Source of the DNA: Streptomyces brasiliensis
Lineage (GTDB): Bacteria > Actinomycetota > Actinomycetes > Streptomycetales > Streptomycetaceae
Length of the DNA stretch: 36,438 nucleotides
Reading direction: 5' to 3'
NCBI RefSeq assembly: GCF_014647875.1
Contig: NZ_BMQA01000061.1
Span: forward strand, 1 to 36,438
In this document: positions 1 to 8,424 of the stretch, one piece after another
How positions within the stretch are numbered: the stretch's first letter is position 1
Layout: every line of letters begins with the position of its first letter
The notes under the pieces: generated by a model
The model's database searches: none
Seen by the model: only the letters and a program-made list of their open reading frames with translations
Told to the model about the DNA's origin: nothing
Position numbers and translations under genes: made by a program

Positions 1-61
1 TAGGCTCGCACTCGCCGCATAACAGGATGAAACGGTGTCCACTCTTCGGGTGGAAGTCCCA
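1..61 (+). mobile_element. right-end remnant of an IS3-family element
   Basis: The first 30 bases read as the last codons of a transposase (ending in a TGA at 28-30), and bases 36-61 form a terminus beginning TGTCCACTC. The same arrangement, a transposase stop followed by TGTCCACTC, recurs at 307-341 in the same orientation. Read on the minus strand the terminus has the pattern of the other IS3 ends in this window, which share GTGGA inside the tip. I infer a second, almost wholly deleted IS3 copy joined directly to the next fragment. Exact borders cannot be set from the window. Confidence 0.4.
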
Positions 62-63
62 TC

Positions 64-309
64 CGCCGCAGCATAGGCCGTGTCGGCTCGAGTGACGACC
101 ATGCCCTGGCCGAGTCGTTCTTCCCGGGACTGAAGCGGGAACTGCTCCACGAGCGACGCTTCACCTCGAAAGCACGGACACGGCTGGAGCTGTTCCGCTG
201 GCCGGCCCACTACAACCGGCACCGCCGCCACTCCGCCCTCGGCTACCTCACGCCAGTCGAGTTCGAGCAACAGCTGATCTCATCACGTACGCTGTCGCTC
301 GTCGCATGA
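64..309 (+). pseudogene. IS3-family transposase OrfB, C-terminal fragment
   Basis: The frame reads through an IS3-family OrfB C-terminus: a GSSDDHALAESFF stretch (family consensus GS..DNA.AESFF), then LKRELL, then YNRHRRHSALGYLTPVEFE, ending in TGA at 307-309. The last acidic residue of the DDE triad (the E of AESFF) is present. The helix-turn-helix part, the first two catalytic residues and any start codon are absent, so this is a 5'-truncated relic with about 80 codons left. Its right terminus follows at 317-341. It would once have worked with OrfA to transpose the element. Confidence 0.8.
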
Positions 310-316
310 AACCCGA

Positions 317-341
317 TGTCCACTCCCGAAGTTGAGCTTCA
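317..341 (+). repeat. right inverted repeat of the IS3-family remnant
   Basis: Read on the minus strand the end begins TGAAGCT and has GTGGACA about 19 bases in, the same layout as the left ends at 35757 and 7835. It lies eight bases after the transposase stop codon, the normal place for the right end of an IS3 element. Confidence 0.5.
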
Positions 342-553
342 GGAGACGTGGACGTGATGCAACTGGGCGGCGCCCACGACGGCGGTGCCGATGTCGACGT
401 GCCACGAAGGCCGAGCATGTGCTGACGTCCTTGACCGAACCTTTCAGGACCTGTGATCCGCTCCCGACTCTCATCGTTTGAGGCCGTCCTGTCGGGAGTG
501 TCTGACTTGTTGAATCGACCGCAGGCACTCGGTCTGCAGCCATAGCGTCCAGG
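342..553. other. non-coding stretch between two IS remnants
   Basis: I recognise no gene here. The only structure seen is an 8-bp stem (CTCCCGAC at 461-468 with GTCGGGAG at 491-498) separated by 22 bases, too widely spaced to call a terminator. The left end of the following IS630-type element must lie near its right edge, but I could not identify a convincing terminal repeat pair. Confidence 0.3.
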
Positions 554-1677
554 GTGCCGGTCGGCACGGGCTCGTGTAGTGAAGCTTCCCGGGGCGGGCT
601 GACCCCCAAGCAGCAGGAAAAGCGGGAGCAGGTGCGCCTTGAGGCGGCCGAGCGGTTCGCTCGCGGTGAGAAACGAGGCTGTCGCGAGGGAGCTTCGGGT
701 GACGTCGCAGTCGGTGCGACGTTGGCGGAGGGAGTGGGAGGAAGGCGGTGCGGACGCCCTGCGCTCGAAGGGGCCGGCCTCGGTGGAACGGCTGAGCCCC
801 GGGCAGTGGGAGCGGCTGGAGCGGGAGTTGAAGCGGGGCCCGCTCGCGCACGGGTGGGACGACGAGTTCCAGGGGTGGACGCTGAAGCGGGTCAAGCTGC
901 TGATCGGGCGGATGTTCCGCGTCGGGTACACGATCCAGGGCGTGTGGAAGCTGTTGCGGCGGCACGGCTGGTCCGTGCAGGGGCCCCTGCGGCGGGCGAT
1001 CGAACGCGACGACGAGGCGATCGAGTTGTGTAAGGCCGAGGTGTGGCCGCAGGTAAAAGGACCGCGGCGGACCTGGGCGCCCACATCTGCTTCGAGGACG
1101 AGGCAGGCCAGGGGCTGAGGCCGCCGAAGGGACGCACCTGGGCACCACGCGGCGCCCGGCCGGTGGTGCGGGTGCGCGGACACAACCGGGGACGGGTCAA
1201 CCTCGCCGGAGTGGTCTGCTACCGCGCCGGACACCGCTCCCGGTTCTTCTTCAAGCTGCACATCTGGCACGGGCGCCGGGGCGAGCCGAAGGCGTTTTCC
1301 TGGCGCCAGTACCGCGATCTGATCGTCATGACCCACGTGCAGCTCGGTACCCCGGTGGTGTGGTGCTGGGACAACTTGAACGTGCACCTGGTGAAGGAGC
1401 TGGCCGACTTCGCCGAGGAACACCAGGACTGGTACAGATCTTCCAGATGCCCTCCTACGCTCCGGAGCTGAACCCGGCCGAGGGGATCTGGTCGCTCCTC
1501 AAGCGGCACCTGGCCGACTTCGCCGCCGCCGACCTCACGCACCTCACCCGCGTGATCAAGCGGAAGCTGAAGAAGATCGAGTACCGGCCCCATCTGGTCG
1601 ACGGCTGTCTGCCACCCACCGGTCTGACCATGGACGACGACGCGATCAGGCCACCGGACTCGACTAGTTCAACCTGA
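554..1677 (+). pseudogene. IS630-family transposase, broken by three frameshifts
   Basis: Homology to IS630-type transposases starts near 596 (LTPKQQEKREQVRLEAAERF) and continues through a helix-turn-helix (VTSQSVRRWRREW), a second DNA-binding segment, and a DDE catalytic core: FEDEAGQ (first Asp), WDNLNVH (second Asp) and NPAEGIWSLLKRH (Glu). The protein is spread over three frames, with shifts near 675, near 1055 (at a GTAAAAGG run) and near 1435. All three catalytic residues are still encoded, so decay looks recent. Some IS630 elements use one programmed frameshift, but three is not compatible with expression. The frame ends in TGA at 1675-1677. It would have cut and pasted the element into TA targets. 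Confidence 0.8.
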
Positions 1678-1768
1678 GTAAAGGCCGGAGGAGAGGCATC
1701 ACGAACTTGCCCTCGGTGGCTCCCGTTCCGGCGTAAAACCGAGCTGTTCTGCAAGAACAGGCCCACTT

Positions 1769-2239
1769 CTACCTGCTCTGTCGGCCGCCCTGCAGAGAAT
1801 CGGCGGCCGTGAGCAGCGAAGCTCCCAGCAATACGATGTCCTTTATGAGGAACTGGCCGGCCAGGGAAAGTTTCGGTTCCCTGTGTTTCTCCTGCCATGC
1901 CTCCGGTGTGGTGGCAAGAAAACTGAGAGTCGTGGCGAATATTCCCGCAGAGCCCAGACTTCCCAGCGCAGAGGCCTTCGGTGCGAAGGGTCGCGCCGCG
2001 ACCAGTGATCCCATGGTCATCTCTGTCACACCGATGAGCTTGGCCAGTCTATGTTCGCCAAGTCTGGCCACGAGCCATGAAAACATGGGGCTCGCGGTGA
2101 TCAAGGGGCGAATGTTTTCAACCTCATAACTCTCGAACTTAAGTCGCCCGATCGACAGGAGATTGAGCGCCAGTCCGTAACGGATCGTAGAGAATCCTGC
2201 ACTCCGAAGGCGGTCACTGACAGCGGATTGCGTTCCCAT
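1769..2239 (-). CDS. DUF417 family membrane protein, RclC/YkgB-like
   Basis: The 156-residue product matches the DUF417 family, whose best known member is Escherichia coli RclC (YkgB), an inner-membrane protein of the reactive-chlorine resistance operon. Visible family signatures are IGRLKFESYEVENIRPLI (residues 30-47), SPMFSWL (50-56), LIGVTEMTMGSL (68-79), GSAGIFATTLSFLATTPE (96-113) and GQFLIKDIVLLGASLL (128-143). Hydrophobic segments around residues 65-80, 95-110 and 130-147 fit an integral membrane protein. The ATG start has a GGGA about 12 bases upstream, which is weak. It stands alone next to an IS remnant. The biochemical role of the family is not known, so only the family assignment is firm; a role in oxidant tolerance is inference. 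Confidence 0.8.
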   Translation of the reverse strand: MGTQSAVSDRLRSAGFSTIRYGLALNLLSIGRLKFESYEVENIRPLITASPMFSWLVARLGEHRLAKLIGVTEMTMGSLVAARPFAPKASALGSLGSAGIFATTLSFLATTPEAWQEKHREPKLSLAGQFLIKDIVLLGASLLTAADSLQGGRQSR

Positions 2240-2512
2240 TTATGGGTGTCCCTTCACGTGCTGTCCCCCGCCTGCCTATCGGGCCATCCTACGCTGGGTC
2301 GAACCTGCCGGCATGCGGGCCACCGGAGCACTCGGCATCCGCGAAATGCCTTTCGATGAACACCCGCTGACGAAGCTCCGGCTGAGCGGCGGTCGTCAGG
2401 TCGTGGGCCCGGCCGCACACGTCTGCGCCCGTAGAGCGCCGGTGAGGCTGCCTCTGGGGCTTGCAGGGTACTGCCGGTGCTCCAAGTGCGGGACGCTTGC
2501 TGTGCGCAGACA

Positions 2513-4906
2513 ATGAAAGACGTGAGCGCGGCGACACAGGGCTTCGATGCTCCGGAGAACTGGGACGGGAGGCATCGCGGCCCTGCGGGCATGCGGATGT
2601 TTCGCCGGCTCCGCGCTCGCGCCACCGGACCTTCGACGCTACGGCGAGCGGCGCGTACTGGAGTTGTGGTGCCCGCGGTCCTGGCCGTTGCCGTGGAGTT
2701 CGTCGGCGAACCGGATTTTGTGATGTTCGTGGCGTTCGGTGCGCTGGCCGGGCTCCTCTTCGTCGACTTCAGTGGCCCGCCGCACGTACGGCTGTCAGCG
2801 CAGACTGGTCTGATGCTGACCGGCGCCGTCCTGGTCTGCCTGGGAACGCTTGCGTCCCAGGCGATCTGGACCGCCACGGTGGCCACCTTCGTCATCACCT
2901 TCTCGCTCTTGTTCGCCGGCGTGGTCAGCTCTGTGCTGGCCAGCGCGACGACCGCCCTGTTGGTGAGCTTCATCCTGCCGGTCACGATGCCCGGTTCGGT
3001 GAGTTCGATGCCGCACCGGCTGGGCGGCTGGCTGCTGGGCGGGGCGGCCTCGCTGATCGCCGTCGCTGTGCTGTGGCCCGCCCCGGTCCGCGAGCCGTTG
3101 CGGTTGTCGGCCGCGCAGGCGTGCGCATTGCTCGCTCGGCGGTTGAGGGCAGAGGTCGCTTGTGTGGGCAACTGGTTCGAGCCGCAGAGCAGAAAGGCCG
3201 TCGACGTGACGGCCAAAGAGGCTGCCGCTGCCGTCACGTCGTTGCGAGGGTCTTTCTTCAGGATGTCTTATCGGCCCACGGGACTCGACGCAGCGGCACG
3301 CGCCCTGCTCAAGGTGATCGACCAGGTGGTCTGGCTGCATGCGATTGTGGAACGAGCTCCGCTCGAGTTTCAGCCCAGGCCGGTCGCTGCGGCGGTTTGT
3401 TCGGTGAAGTCGGAATCCTCGACCCTCCTGGAGCGGGGCGCTGTACTGCTGGAATCGGTCGTCGGCGATCCGAGCGAGCTGGATGCATGTATGAGACGTC
3501 TGGAACGGGCGTGTGAGGCCATGGAACGGACGGTCACATCTCATTTTGCGAGGCAACCTGCCGAGTCATCAGTGTTCGGGATTCCGGACGAGGCGGAGCC
3601 GGAGTTCAGCAGAGCCTTGCAGTCCGCCTTCCGCGCCCACCAGATGGCCTGCGCGGTCTCGGAACTCTCCGTGAACATCGAAACCGCCGTGGCCGCTCAC
3701 CAGCGCAATTGGTGGCAGCACCTTCTGGGTTGTCGGACCGAGGGGGTGGTGGCATCGCTCACCTTCGTGTGGAATCGCGTGCGCGCGCACGCCGAATGGC
3801 ATTCGATGTGGCTCCACAACAGCCTGCGCGGGGCTACCGCCTTGTGCCTTGCCGTAGTTGTGACCGAATTTACGGGCGTCCAGCACTCGTTTTGGGTGGT
3901 CTTCGGTGCGCTGACCGTATTGCGCTCCAGCGTGCTGAACACAGGGCAGAGCGCCTTGCGCAGTTTGGTGGGCAACGTCTTGGGTTTCCTGATCAGCGGC
4001 GGACTCATCATCGCTCTGGGTATGCATCCCGTGGCCTTCTGGCTGTTGCTTCCGCCGGCCGTCGCCCTGGCCGGCATCGCACCGGAGGTCCTCTCGTTCA
4101 CCGTCAGTCAATTCTGTTTTGCCCTGGCGCTTTTGATCTTGTACAACATCGTCGATCCCCAGGGGTGGACCGCGGGACTCGTTCGCCTGGAGGACGTGGC
4201 CCTCGGCTGTGCGGTGAGCCTGCTGGCCGGGGCGTTGTTCTGGCCACGGGGGGCCGGCTCCGCTCTGGGCAAGGCGCTGGCCGAGGCAATCTCCGACAGC
4301 GCCGGTTACCTGCGCTGCGCGATCGCACGTGGTTTCACCCCCAGCGACGTCCGGCTGCGGACGGCTCCTGCAGCGAGCGACGCGAGACGCCGTGCTGTGT
4401 CGGCGGCACACCGCTTGGATGAGGCCTTCCGCGGGTTCCTCGCCGAGCGGGGTACGAAGCACGTCTCCTTGGCAGCTGTGGCGACATTGGTCGACGCGGG
4501 CGTCATCCTCCGGGTTACGGCCGACGCCCTCCTCCACCTCTGGAGGGACGAGGAACCGGTCCAAGGAAGCCGAAAAGAGGCGTACGCAGGCATTCACCAG
4601 GCAAGCGGGCCACTGCTCGATTGGTACGAGAAGACAGGTCGGGCGCTGGCGGGCACGGGCACCGTTCCCGACGAGCTCGACGTCCGGCTCCCCGTCCGGG
4701 CCTTCGACGAGGCCCTGCGCCGCGACCTCGCTGAAGCCGACGGGCCTGAGGCCGCACGCGCTGTAAAGATGATATGGACAGTGTCCTACATCGACGCGGT
4801 CCAAGGCTTGCAGGCAGCGATCCTGGGGCCCGCGCGAGCGGTTTCCCGGCAGAGCCTGCCGCGGTCCCGGCTGGTCGGTCGCCGTGCATCGACCGCACGA
4901 GGTTGA
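2513..4906 (+). CDS. FUSC family membrane protein (fusaric-acid-resistance type)
   Basis: A 797-residue protein with the two-repeat layout of the FUSC/aromatic-acid exporter family. A first block of transmembrane helices lies at about residues 40-190 (TGVVVPAVLAVAVEF, MFVAFGALAGLLFVDF and following). A cytoplasmic helical region of about 230 residues follows. A second membrane block lies at about 430-590 and contains HSFWVVFGALTVLRSS, the hallmark FUSC motif. A soluble C-terminal region ends the protein. Family members are thought to export aromatic acids or other toxic compounds, but the substrate here is unknown. Starts at 2477, 2513 and 2591 are all possible; none has a good ribosome site. 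I list 2513, while 2591 would also leave the first helix intact. The gene is not in an evident operon. Confidence 0.8.
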   Translation: MKDVSAATQGFDAPENWDGRHRGPAGMRMFRRLRARATGPSTLRRAARTGVVVPAVLAVAVEFVGEPDFVMFVAFGALAGLLFVDFSGPPHVRLSAQTGLMLTGAVLVCLGTLASQAIWTATVATFVITFSLLFAGVVSSVLASATTALLVSFILPVTMPGSVSSMPHRLGGWLLGGAASLIAVAVLWPAPVREPLRLSAAQACALLARRLRAEVACVGNWFEPQSRKAVDVTAKEAAAAVTSLRGSFFRMSYRPTGLDAAARALLKVIDQVVWLHAIVERAPLEFQPRPVAAAVCSVKSESSTLLERGAVLLESVVGDPSELDACMRRLERACEAMERTVTSHFARQPAESSVFGIPDEAEPEFSRALQSAFRAHQMACAVSELSVNIETAVAAHQRNWWQHLLGCRTEGVVASLTFVWNRVRAHAEWHSMWLHNSLRGATALCLAVVVTEFTGVQHSFWVVFGALTVLRSSVLNTGQSALRSLVGNVLGFLISGGLIIALGMHPVAFWLLLPPAVALAGIAPEVLSFTVSQFCFALALLILYNIVDPQGWTAGLVRLEDVALGCAVSLLAGALFWPRGAGSALGKALAEAISDSAGYLRCAIARGFTPSDVRLRTAPAASDARRRAVSAAHRLDEAFRGFLAERGTKHVSLAAVATLVDAGVILRVTADALLHLWRDEEPVQGSRKEAYAGIHQASGPLLDWYEKTGRALAGTGTVPDELDVRLPVRAFDEALRRDLAEADGPEAARAVKMIWTVSYIDAVQGLQAAILGPARAVSRQSLPRSRLVGRRASTARG

Positions 4907-5054
4907 CCTCGGCCAGCACCCATTCGTCGCAGACGGCACATTGTGCGGCAGCGACGGGCCGGCGACGGCGCTGTGCAGGGCAGGCGGTGGAAGATTGCGG
5001 ACCGGCAGAGCAGGCACGGACAATAGGAAGATGCCCGGTGTCTGAGGCATTGTG

Positions 5055-5341
5055 CGTGCTGGCCTGTTCGATCACAGAGGATATGCCGTCCGCGTCCGTG
5101 GCGGTTCATTCCGCGGTCTCGCAGGAGGCCTTCGACCACTTCCTGGGCCGCTGGGACGGCCCCCGGTGCCTGGCTTTTCAGCCGGTCACCGTTGCGCCGC
5201 AGGGTCGGCGCGAAGGCCGCGCGGTCCTGCCGCCGCCGATACATCGTCGCAACCGACCGGGTTGGCCAATGCCAGGCGCCGCACCGGTACGGCGCAGACG
5301 TGGGGGGACATCTCGCAAAGCTGCTGGAGGACAGAACGTGA
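5055..5341 (+). pseudogene. beta-phosphoglucomutase (HAD family) relic
   Basis: Two ends of a beta-phosphoglucomutase-type HAD protein survive. Near 5064, LFDHRGYAV corresponds to the LFDxDGVxT nucleophile motif with its second Asp lost. In the next frame, from about 5095, SVAVHSAVSQEAFDHFL aligns residue for residue with the family's TAxVHAAAWKExFDxFL. From 5246, in a third frame, VATDRVGQ and YGADVGGHLAKLLEDRT match the C-terminus, ending in TGA at 5339-5341. The middle of the gene (roughly 150-200 codons) is deleted. The relic's stop overlaps the GTG of the GH65 gene by four bases (GTGA), the usual translational coupling of this pair in actinobacteria. An intact enzyme would convert the beta-glucose 1-phosphate released by a GH65 phosphorylase to glucose 6-phosphate. 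Confidence 0.75.
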
Positions 5342-7692
5342 TTACTCATTCCGCCTACGCGGTCGAGCCCTGGCGAGTGCGCGAGACCGGGCTCGACTGG
5401 GACGTCCTGGCACAGAGTGAATCGGTGTTCGCGCTGTCCAACGGACACATCGGTTGGCGAGGCAACCTCGACGAGGGGGAACCGCACGGGCTGCCCGGCA
5501 GTTACCTCAACGGCGTCCATGAGCTCCATCCGCTGCCGTACGCGGAGGCAGGCTACGGGTTCCCCGAGTCCGGTCAGACAGTCATCGACGTCACCAATGG
5601 CAAGCTCATCCGCCTCCTCGTCGACGACGAGCCGCTTGACCTGCGCTACGGTCAGCTGCTGTTGCATGAACGGGTGTTGGATCTGCGCGGCGGGCTGCTG
5701 CACCGGACCAGCGAGTGGACCTCACCGACGGGCAAGACGGTACGGGTCCGCTCCACCCGCCTGGTCTCCTTCACCCGGCGGGCCGTCGCCGCTATCGCCT
5801 ATGACGTGGAAGCGCTGGACAACGAGGTGAGCCTTGTCCTCCAGTCCGAACTCGTGGCCAACGAGCAACTGCCCACCACGAGCGGCGACCCACGTGTCTC
5901 CGCCGTCCTGAAGTGCCCACTGCAGCCCGAGGAGCACAGTGCCCAGGACGCGCGCCTGAGCCTGGTCCACCGCACAACGGCCAGCGGCCTGCAGGTCGCG
6001 GCCGCTGCCGATCACACGGTGCGAGGTCCGGCGCCCACCGAGAGCTACGCCGAGAGCAGTGACGACGTGGCCCGGTTCACCGTTACGACCAGTCTCAAAC
6101 CGGGCGAGGTACTCCATCTGGAGAAGTTCGTCTCCTACGGCTGGTCGGGGGTGCGCTCCCTGCCTGCCCTGCGGGACCAGGTGGAAGCCGCGCTCGCCGG
6201 GGCCCGCAGCATCGGCTGGCAGGGGCTGGCCGATCAGCAGCGGGCCTTCCTCGACGACTTCTGGAGCCACGCGGACGTCGAGGTCGACGGTGCTCCAGAG
6301 ATTCAGCAGGCTGTTCGCTTCGCCCTCTTCCACGTGCTGCAGGCCGCCGCCCGGGCCGAACAACGAGCGATTCCGGCCAAGGGCCTGACCGGCTCCGGAT
6401 ACGACGGGCATGCTTTCTGGGACACCGAGATCTTCGTCCTCCCATTGCTCACCTTCACTCACCCGCGATGCGTCCCCGAAGCCCTGCGCTGGCGGCAGAA
6501 CACCCTGCCCGCGGCGCGGGAGCGCGCCCGGCAACTGGGCCTGAGCGGCGCCGCATTTCCGTGGCGGACAATCGAGGGAGCGGAGTGCTCCGGCTACTGG
6601 CCGGCCGGCACCGCCGCTTTCCACGTCAATGCCGACATCGCCCATGCGGTGGTGCGCTACCTGTCCGTGACCGACGACGTGGAGTTCGAGCGAAAGACCG
6701 GCGTGGAGTTGCTGGTGGAGACCGCTCGCCTGTGGCACTCCCTCGGGCACTACGACTCCTGCGGACGCTTCCACATCGACGGCGTGACCGGCCCTGACGA
6801 GTACAGCGCAATTGCCGACGACAACGTCTACACCAACCTCATGGCCCAGGAAAACCTTCGGGCCGCCGCCGACGCCGCCGATCGCCACACGGAACAGGCG
6901 GCCGGCCTCGGGGTCGACGAAGAAGAGACGGCGGCGTGGCGGGAAGCCGCCAAGGCGATGGCGGTTCCCTACAACGACGCGATCGGGATCCACGAGCAGT
7001 CGGCGGGTTTCACCGGCCACCAGCGGTGGGATTTCGCCGCCACCGGACAGGACGACTATCCGCTGATGCTGCACTTCCCCTACTTCGAACTGTACCGGCA
7101 ACAGGTGGTCAAACAGGCGGACCTGGTGCTGGCCATGTACCTTCGCGGCGACGCTTTCGCCGCGGACCAGAAGGCCCGGAACTTCGCCTACTACGAGCCG
7201 CTCACCGTTCGGGACTCCTCGCTTTCGGCCTGCGTCCAGGCTGTGATCGCCGCCGAGGTGGGACATCTGCGCCTGGCCTACGACTACCTCGGCGAGGCGG
7301 CACTCATGGATCTGGGCGATCTGGAGAAGAACACTCGCGACGGCCTGCACATCGCTTCGCTGGCCGGCTCCTGGATAGCGCTGGTCATGGGTTTCGGAGG
7401 CATGTGCTACCGCGAGGAAACGCTGTGCTTCGCTCCCAGGCTGCCCGAGAAGCTCAGCAGGCTGGCCTTCTCCGTCCACGTGCGGCAACGGTGCCTGCGA
7501 GTCGAGGTCACCCGTGCTGCCGCCACGTACACCCTCGTGGAAGGAGAGCCGCTCCAGATCAGGCATTGCGGACAACCGTTGACGGTAGCGCGCGGTGCCC
7601 CCGAGACACGGCCCGTCACGCTGCCGGCCGCAGTGCCGGAGCCCTCCCAACCGCCCGGTCGGAGGCCAGGGCGGCCCACCCCGCCGAGATAG
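5338..7692 (+). CDS. glycoside hydrolase family 65 enzyme (maltose/trehalose phosphorylase type)
   Basis: The 784-residue product has the GH65 layout: an N-terminal beta-sandwich (about 1-290, with ESVFALSNGHIGWRGNLDEG near the start), a linker, an (alpha/alpha)6 barrel (about 330-690) and a small C-terminal beta domain. Conserved barrel motifs include GYDGHAFWDTEIF, the catalytic segment VTGPDEYSA with the general-acid Glu at residue 488, and the phosphate/substrate region KQADLVL. The family phosphorolyses or hydrolyses alpha-linked disaccharides such as maltose, trehalose or kojibiose; the exact substrate cannot be read from the sequence. The GTG start at 5338 is chosen because GGAGG lies at 5326-5330 and because it overlaps the stop of the upstream beta-phosphoglucomutase relic. 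Loss of that partner makes the fate of the sugar phosphate unclear. No signal peptide, so probably cytoplasmic. Confidence 0.9.
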   Translation: MITHSAYAVEPWRVRETGLDWDVLAQSESVFALSNGHIGWRGNLDEGEPHGLPGSYLNGVHELHPLPYAEAGYGFPESGQTVIDVTNGKLIRLLVDDEPLDLRYGQLLLHERVLDLRGGLLHRTSEWTSPTGKTVRVRSTRLVSFTRRAVAAIAYDVEALDNEVSLVLQSELVANEQLPTTSGDPRVSAVLKCPLQPEEHSAQDARLSLVHRTTASGLQVAAAADHTVRGPAPTESYAESSDDVARFTVTTSLKPGEVLHLEKFVSYGWSGVRSLPALRDQVEAALAGARSIGWQGLADQQRAFLDDFWSHADVEVDGAPEIQQAVRFALFHVLQAAARAEQRAIPAKGLTGSGYDGHAFWDTEIFVLPLLTFTHPRCVPEALRWRQNTLPAARERARQLGLSGAAFPWRTIEGAECSGYWPAGTAAFHVNADIAHAVVRYLSVTDDVEFERKTGVELLVETARLWHSLGHYDSCGRFHIDGVTGPDEYSAIADDNVYTNLMAQENLRAAADAADRHTEQAAGLGVDEEETAAWREAAKAMAVPYNDAIGIHEQSAGFTGHQRWDFAATGQDDYPLMLHFPYFELYRQQVVKQADLVLAMYLRGDAFAADQKARNFAYYEPLTVRDSSLSACVQAVIAAEVGHLRLAYDYLGEAALMDLGDLEKNTRDGLHIASLAGSWIALVMGFGGMCYREETLCFAPRLPEKLSRLAFSVHVRQRCLRVEVTRAAATYTLVEGEPLQIRHCGQPLTVARGAPETRPVTLPAAVPEPSQPPGRRPGRPTPPR

Positions 7693-7834
7693 ACAGAACG
7701 AGATGGACACAAGCAGGGGCCGAAGTACCCGAAAAATTGAGGGCAGGGTCGGGCGATCCTGGGCTCGGCGAAGTGGGCAGTGGGACGACCCGCTGTTGCA
7801 GGCCCCCGGGCCTGCCAATATCGCAGCCTCACCT

Positions 7835-7861
7835 TGAAGCGCTCCGGGTCTGGTGGAGGCT
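7835..7861 (+). repeat. left inverted repeat of an IS3-family element
   Basis: TGAAGCGCTCC with GTGGAGGCTC further in lies 24 bases before the ATG of an IS3 OrfA, the expected position of the left end. A near-copy (25 of 28 bases from the second base on) recurs at 8112-8139. Confidence 0.55.
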
Positions 7862-7884
7862 CGATTCCCTGAGAGGATCGAGTC

Positions 7885-8148
7885 ATGGCCCGTCCGCCCC
7901 CTTACCCTGCCGAGCTTCGTGAGCGTGCGGTGCGCATGGTTGCGGAGATCCGCTCCAACTACCCGACTGAGTGGGCTGCGATGAAGGCGGTCGCCGCGAA
8001 GCTGGGCATCGGTTCCGCAGAGACGGTGCGGACGTGGGTCCGCAAGGCCGAGGTTGACGCCGACCAGCGTGCCGGGGTGACTTCGAAGGAGGCTGAGCGC
8101 CGCCTCGCCGAGAAGCGCTCCGGGATGGGTGGAGGCTCTATGCGTTGA
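7885..8148 (+). pseudogene. IS3-family transposase OrfA, 3'-truncated
   Basis: The first 70 or so residues are a typical IS3 OrfA helix-turn-helix protein: YPAELRERAVRMVAEIRSNY, then WAAMKAVAAKLGI and ETVRTWVRKAEVDA, followed by RAGVTSKEAE. At the point where the leucine-zipper part should follow, the frame runs into a copy of the element's own left end (8112-8139) and stops at 8148. No OrfB is present. OrfA normally binds the IS ends and is joined to OrfB by frameshifting; this copy cannot make a transposase. Confidence 0.8.
8112..8139 (+). repeat. second copy of the IS3 left end, fused to OrfA
   Basis: GAAGCGCTCCGGG then GGTGGAGGCTC repeats the sequence at 7836-7863 with only the three central bases and the last base or so different. 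It marks the breakpoint of the OrfA relic and suggests a second insertion or a one-ended rearrangement of the same element. Confidence 0.5.
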
Positions 8149-8188
8149 CTCCAGCCGCCGGTTGGGGCTGGTGTTGAGCGTAGTAGTT

Positions 8189-8293
8189 GGTCTCGACCGG
8201 GGCCTGACCGTGCTCAAAAACCGCATCCGGGATCTGCGGCCGGCCTATCGGCCCGCGGATCCGGCCTCGCGGACGGTCTATGAACCGGGCGAG
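8189..8293 (+). pseudogene. IS21-family transposase IstA, internal fragment
   Basis: About 35 codons read GLDRGLTVLKNRIRDLRPAY then RPADPASRTVYEPGE, which matches the IstA segment just before the catalytic domain (family pattern VLKxRVxxLRPxYxPxDPASRTxYxPGE). The match begins abruptly and ends abruptly, with no start codon, no DDE core and no IstB. It is a small internal scrap next to the IS3 relic. Confidence 0.65.
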
Positions 8294-8401
8294 AACAGAA
8301 GCGGTGCCGCCGATGCACGTCATGAATCCGCGCCTGCCCTCTTGACGGTGCAGCCCGGGCAGGTGCGAGGTGACGCCGTACCCACAAAGAGATCAGTCAT
8401 G

Positions 8402-8423
8402 GTGCCCGTCTACTCAGGGGCAC
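8402..8423 (-). terminator. possible terminator after the MocR gene
   Basis: A 6-bp stem (GTGCCC at 8402-8407 with GGGCAC at 8418-8423, 10-base loop) lies directly after the stop codon of the minus-strand regulator. There is no T-run, and the stem is short, so this is a weak call. Confidence 0.3.
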
Positions 8424-8424
8424 G

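Noticed and set aside
461..498. 8-bp inverted repeat as a terminator
   Set aside because: A 22-base loop and no adjoining gene end make a terminator unlikely.
580..590. TGAAGCTTCCC matching the IS3 tip found at 35757
   Set aside because: Only 11 bases match and the GTGGA part does not follow, so it is probably chance.
2286..2500. Minus-strand frame ending RHFADAECSGGPHAGRFDPA upstream of FUSC
   Set aside because: Some third-position bias, but no ribosome site, no family match and low-complexity N-terminus.
4877..4940. Minus-strand CAVCDEWVLAEVNLVRSMHG segment with strongly coding-like third positions
   Set aside because: It overlaps the end of the FUSC gene, is only about 22 codons long, and has no recognised family or start. 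It could be the tail of a lost Cys-containing gene, but support is too thin.
5722..8226. Long minus-strand open frame opposite the GH65 gene
   Set aside because: It mirrors the GH65 frame in GC-rich DNA, has low-complexity composition and no family motif. The plus strand has clear GH65 motifs.
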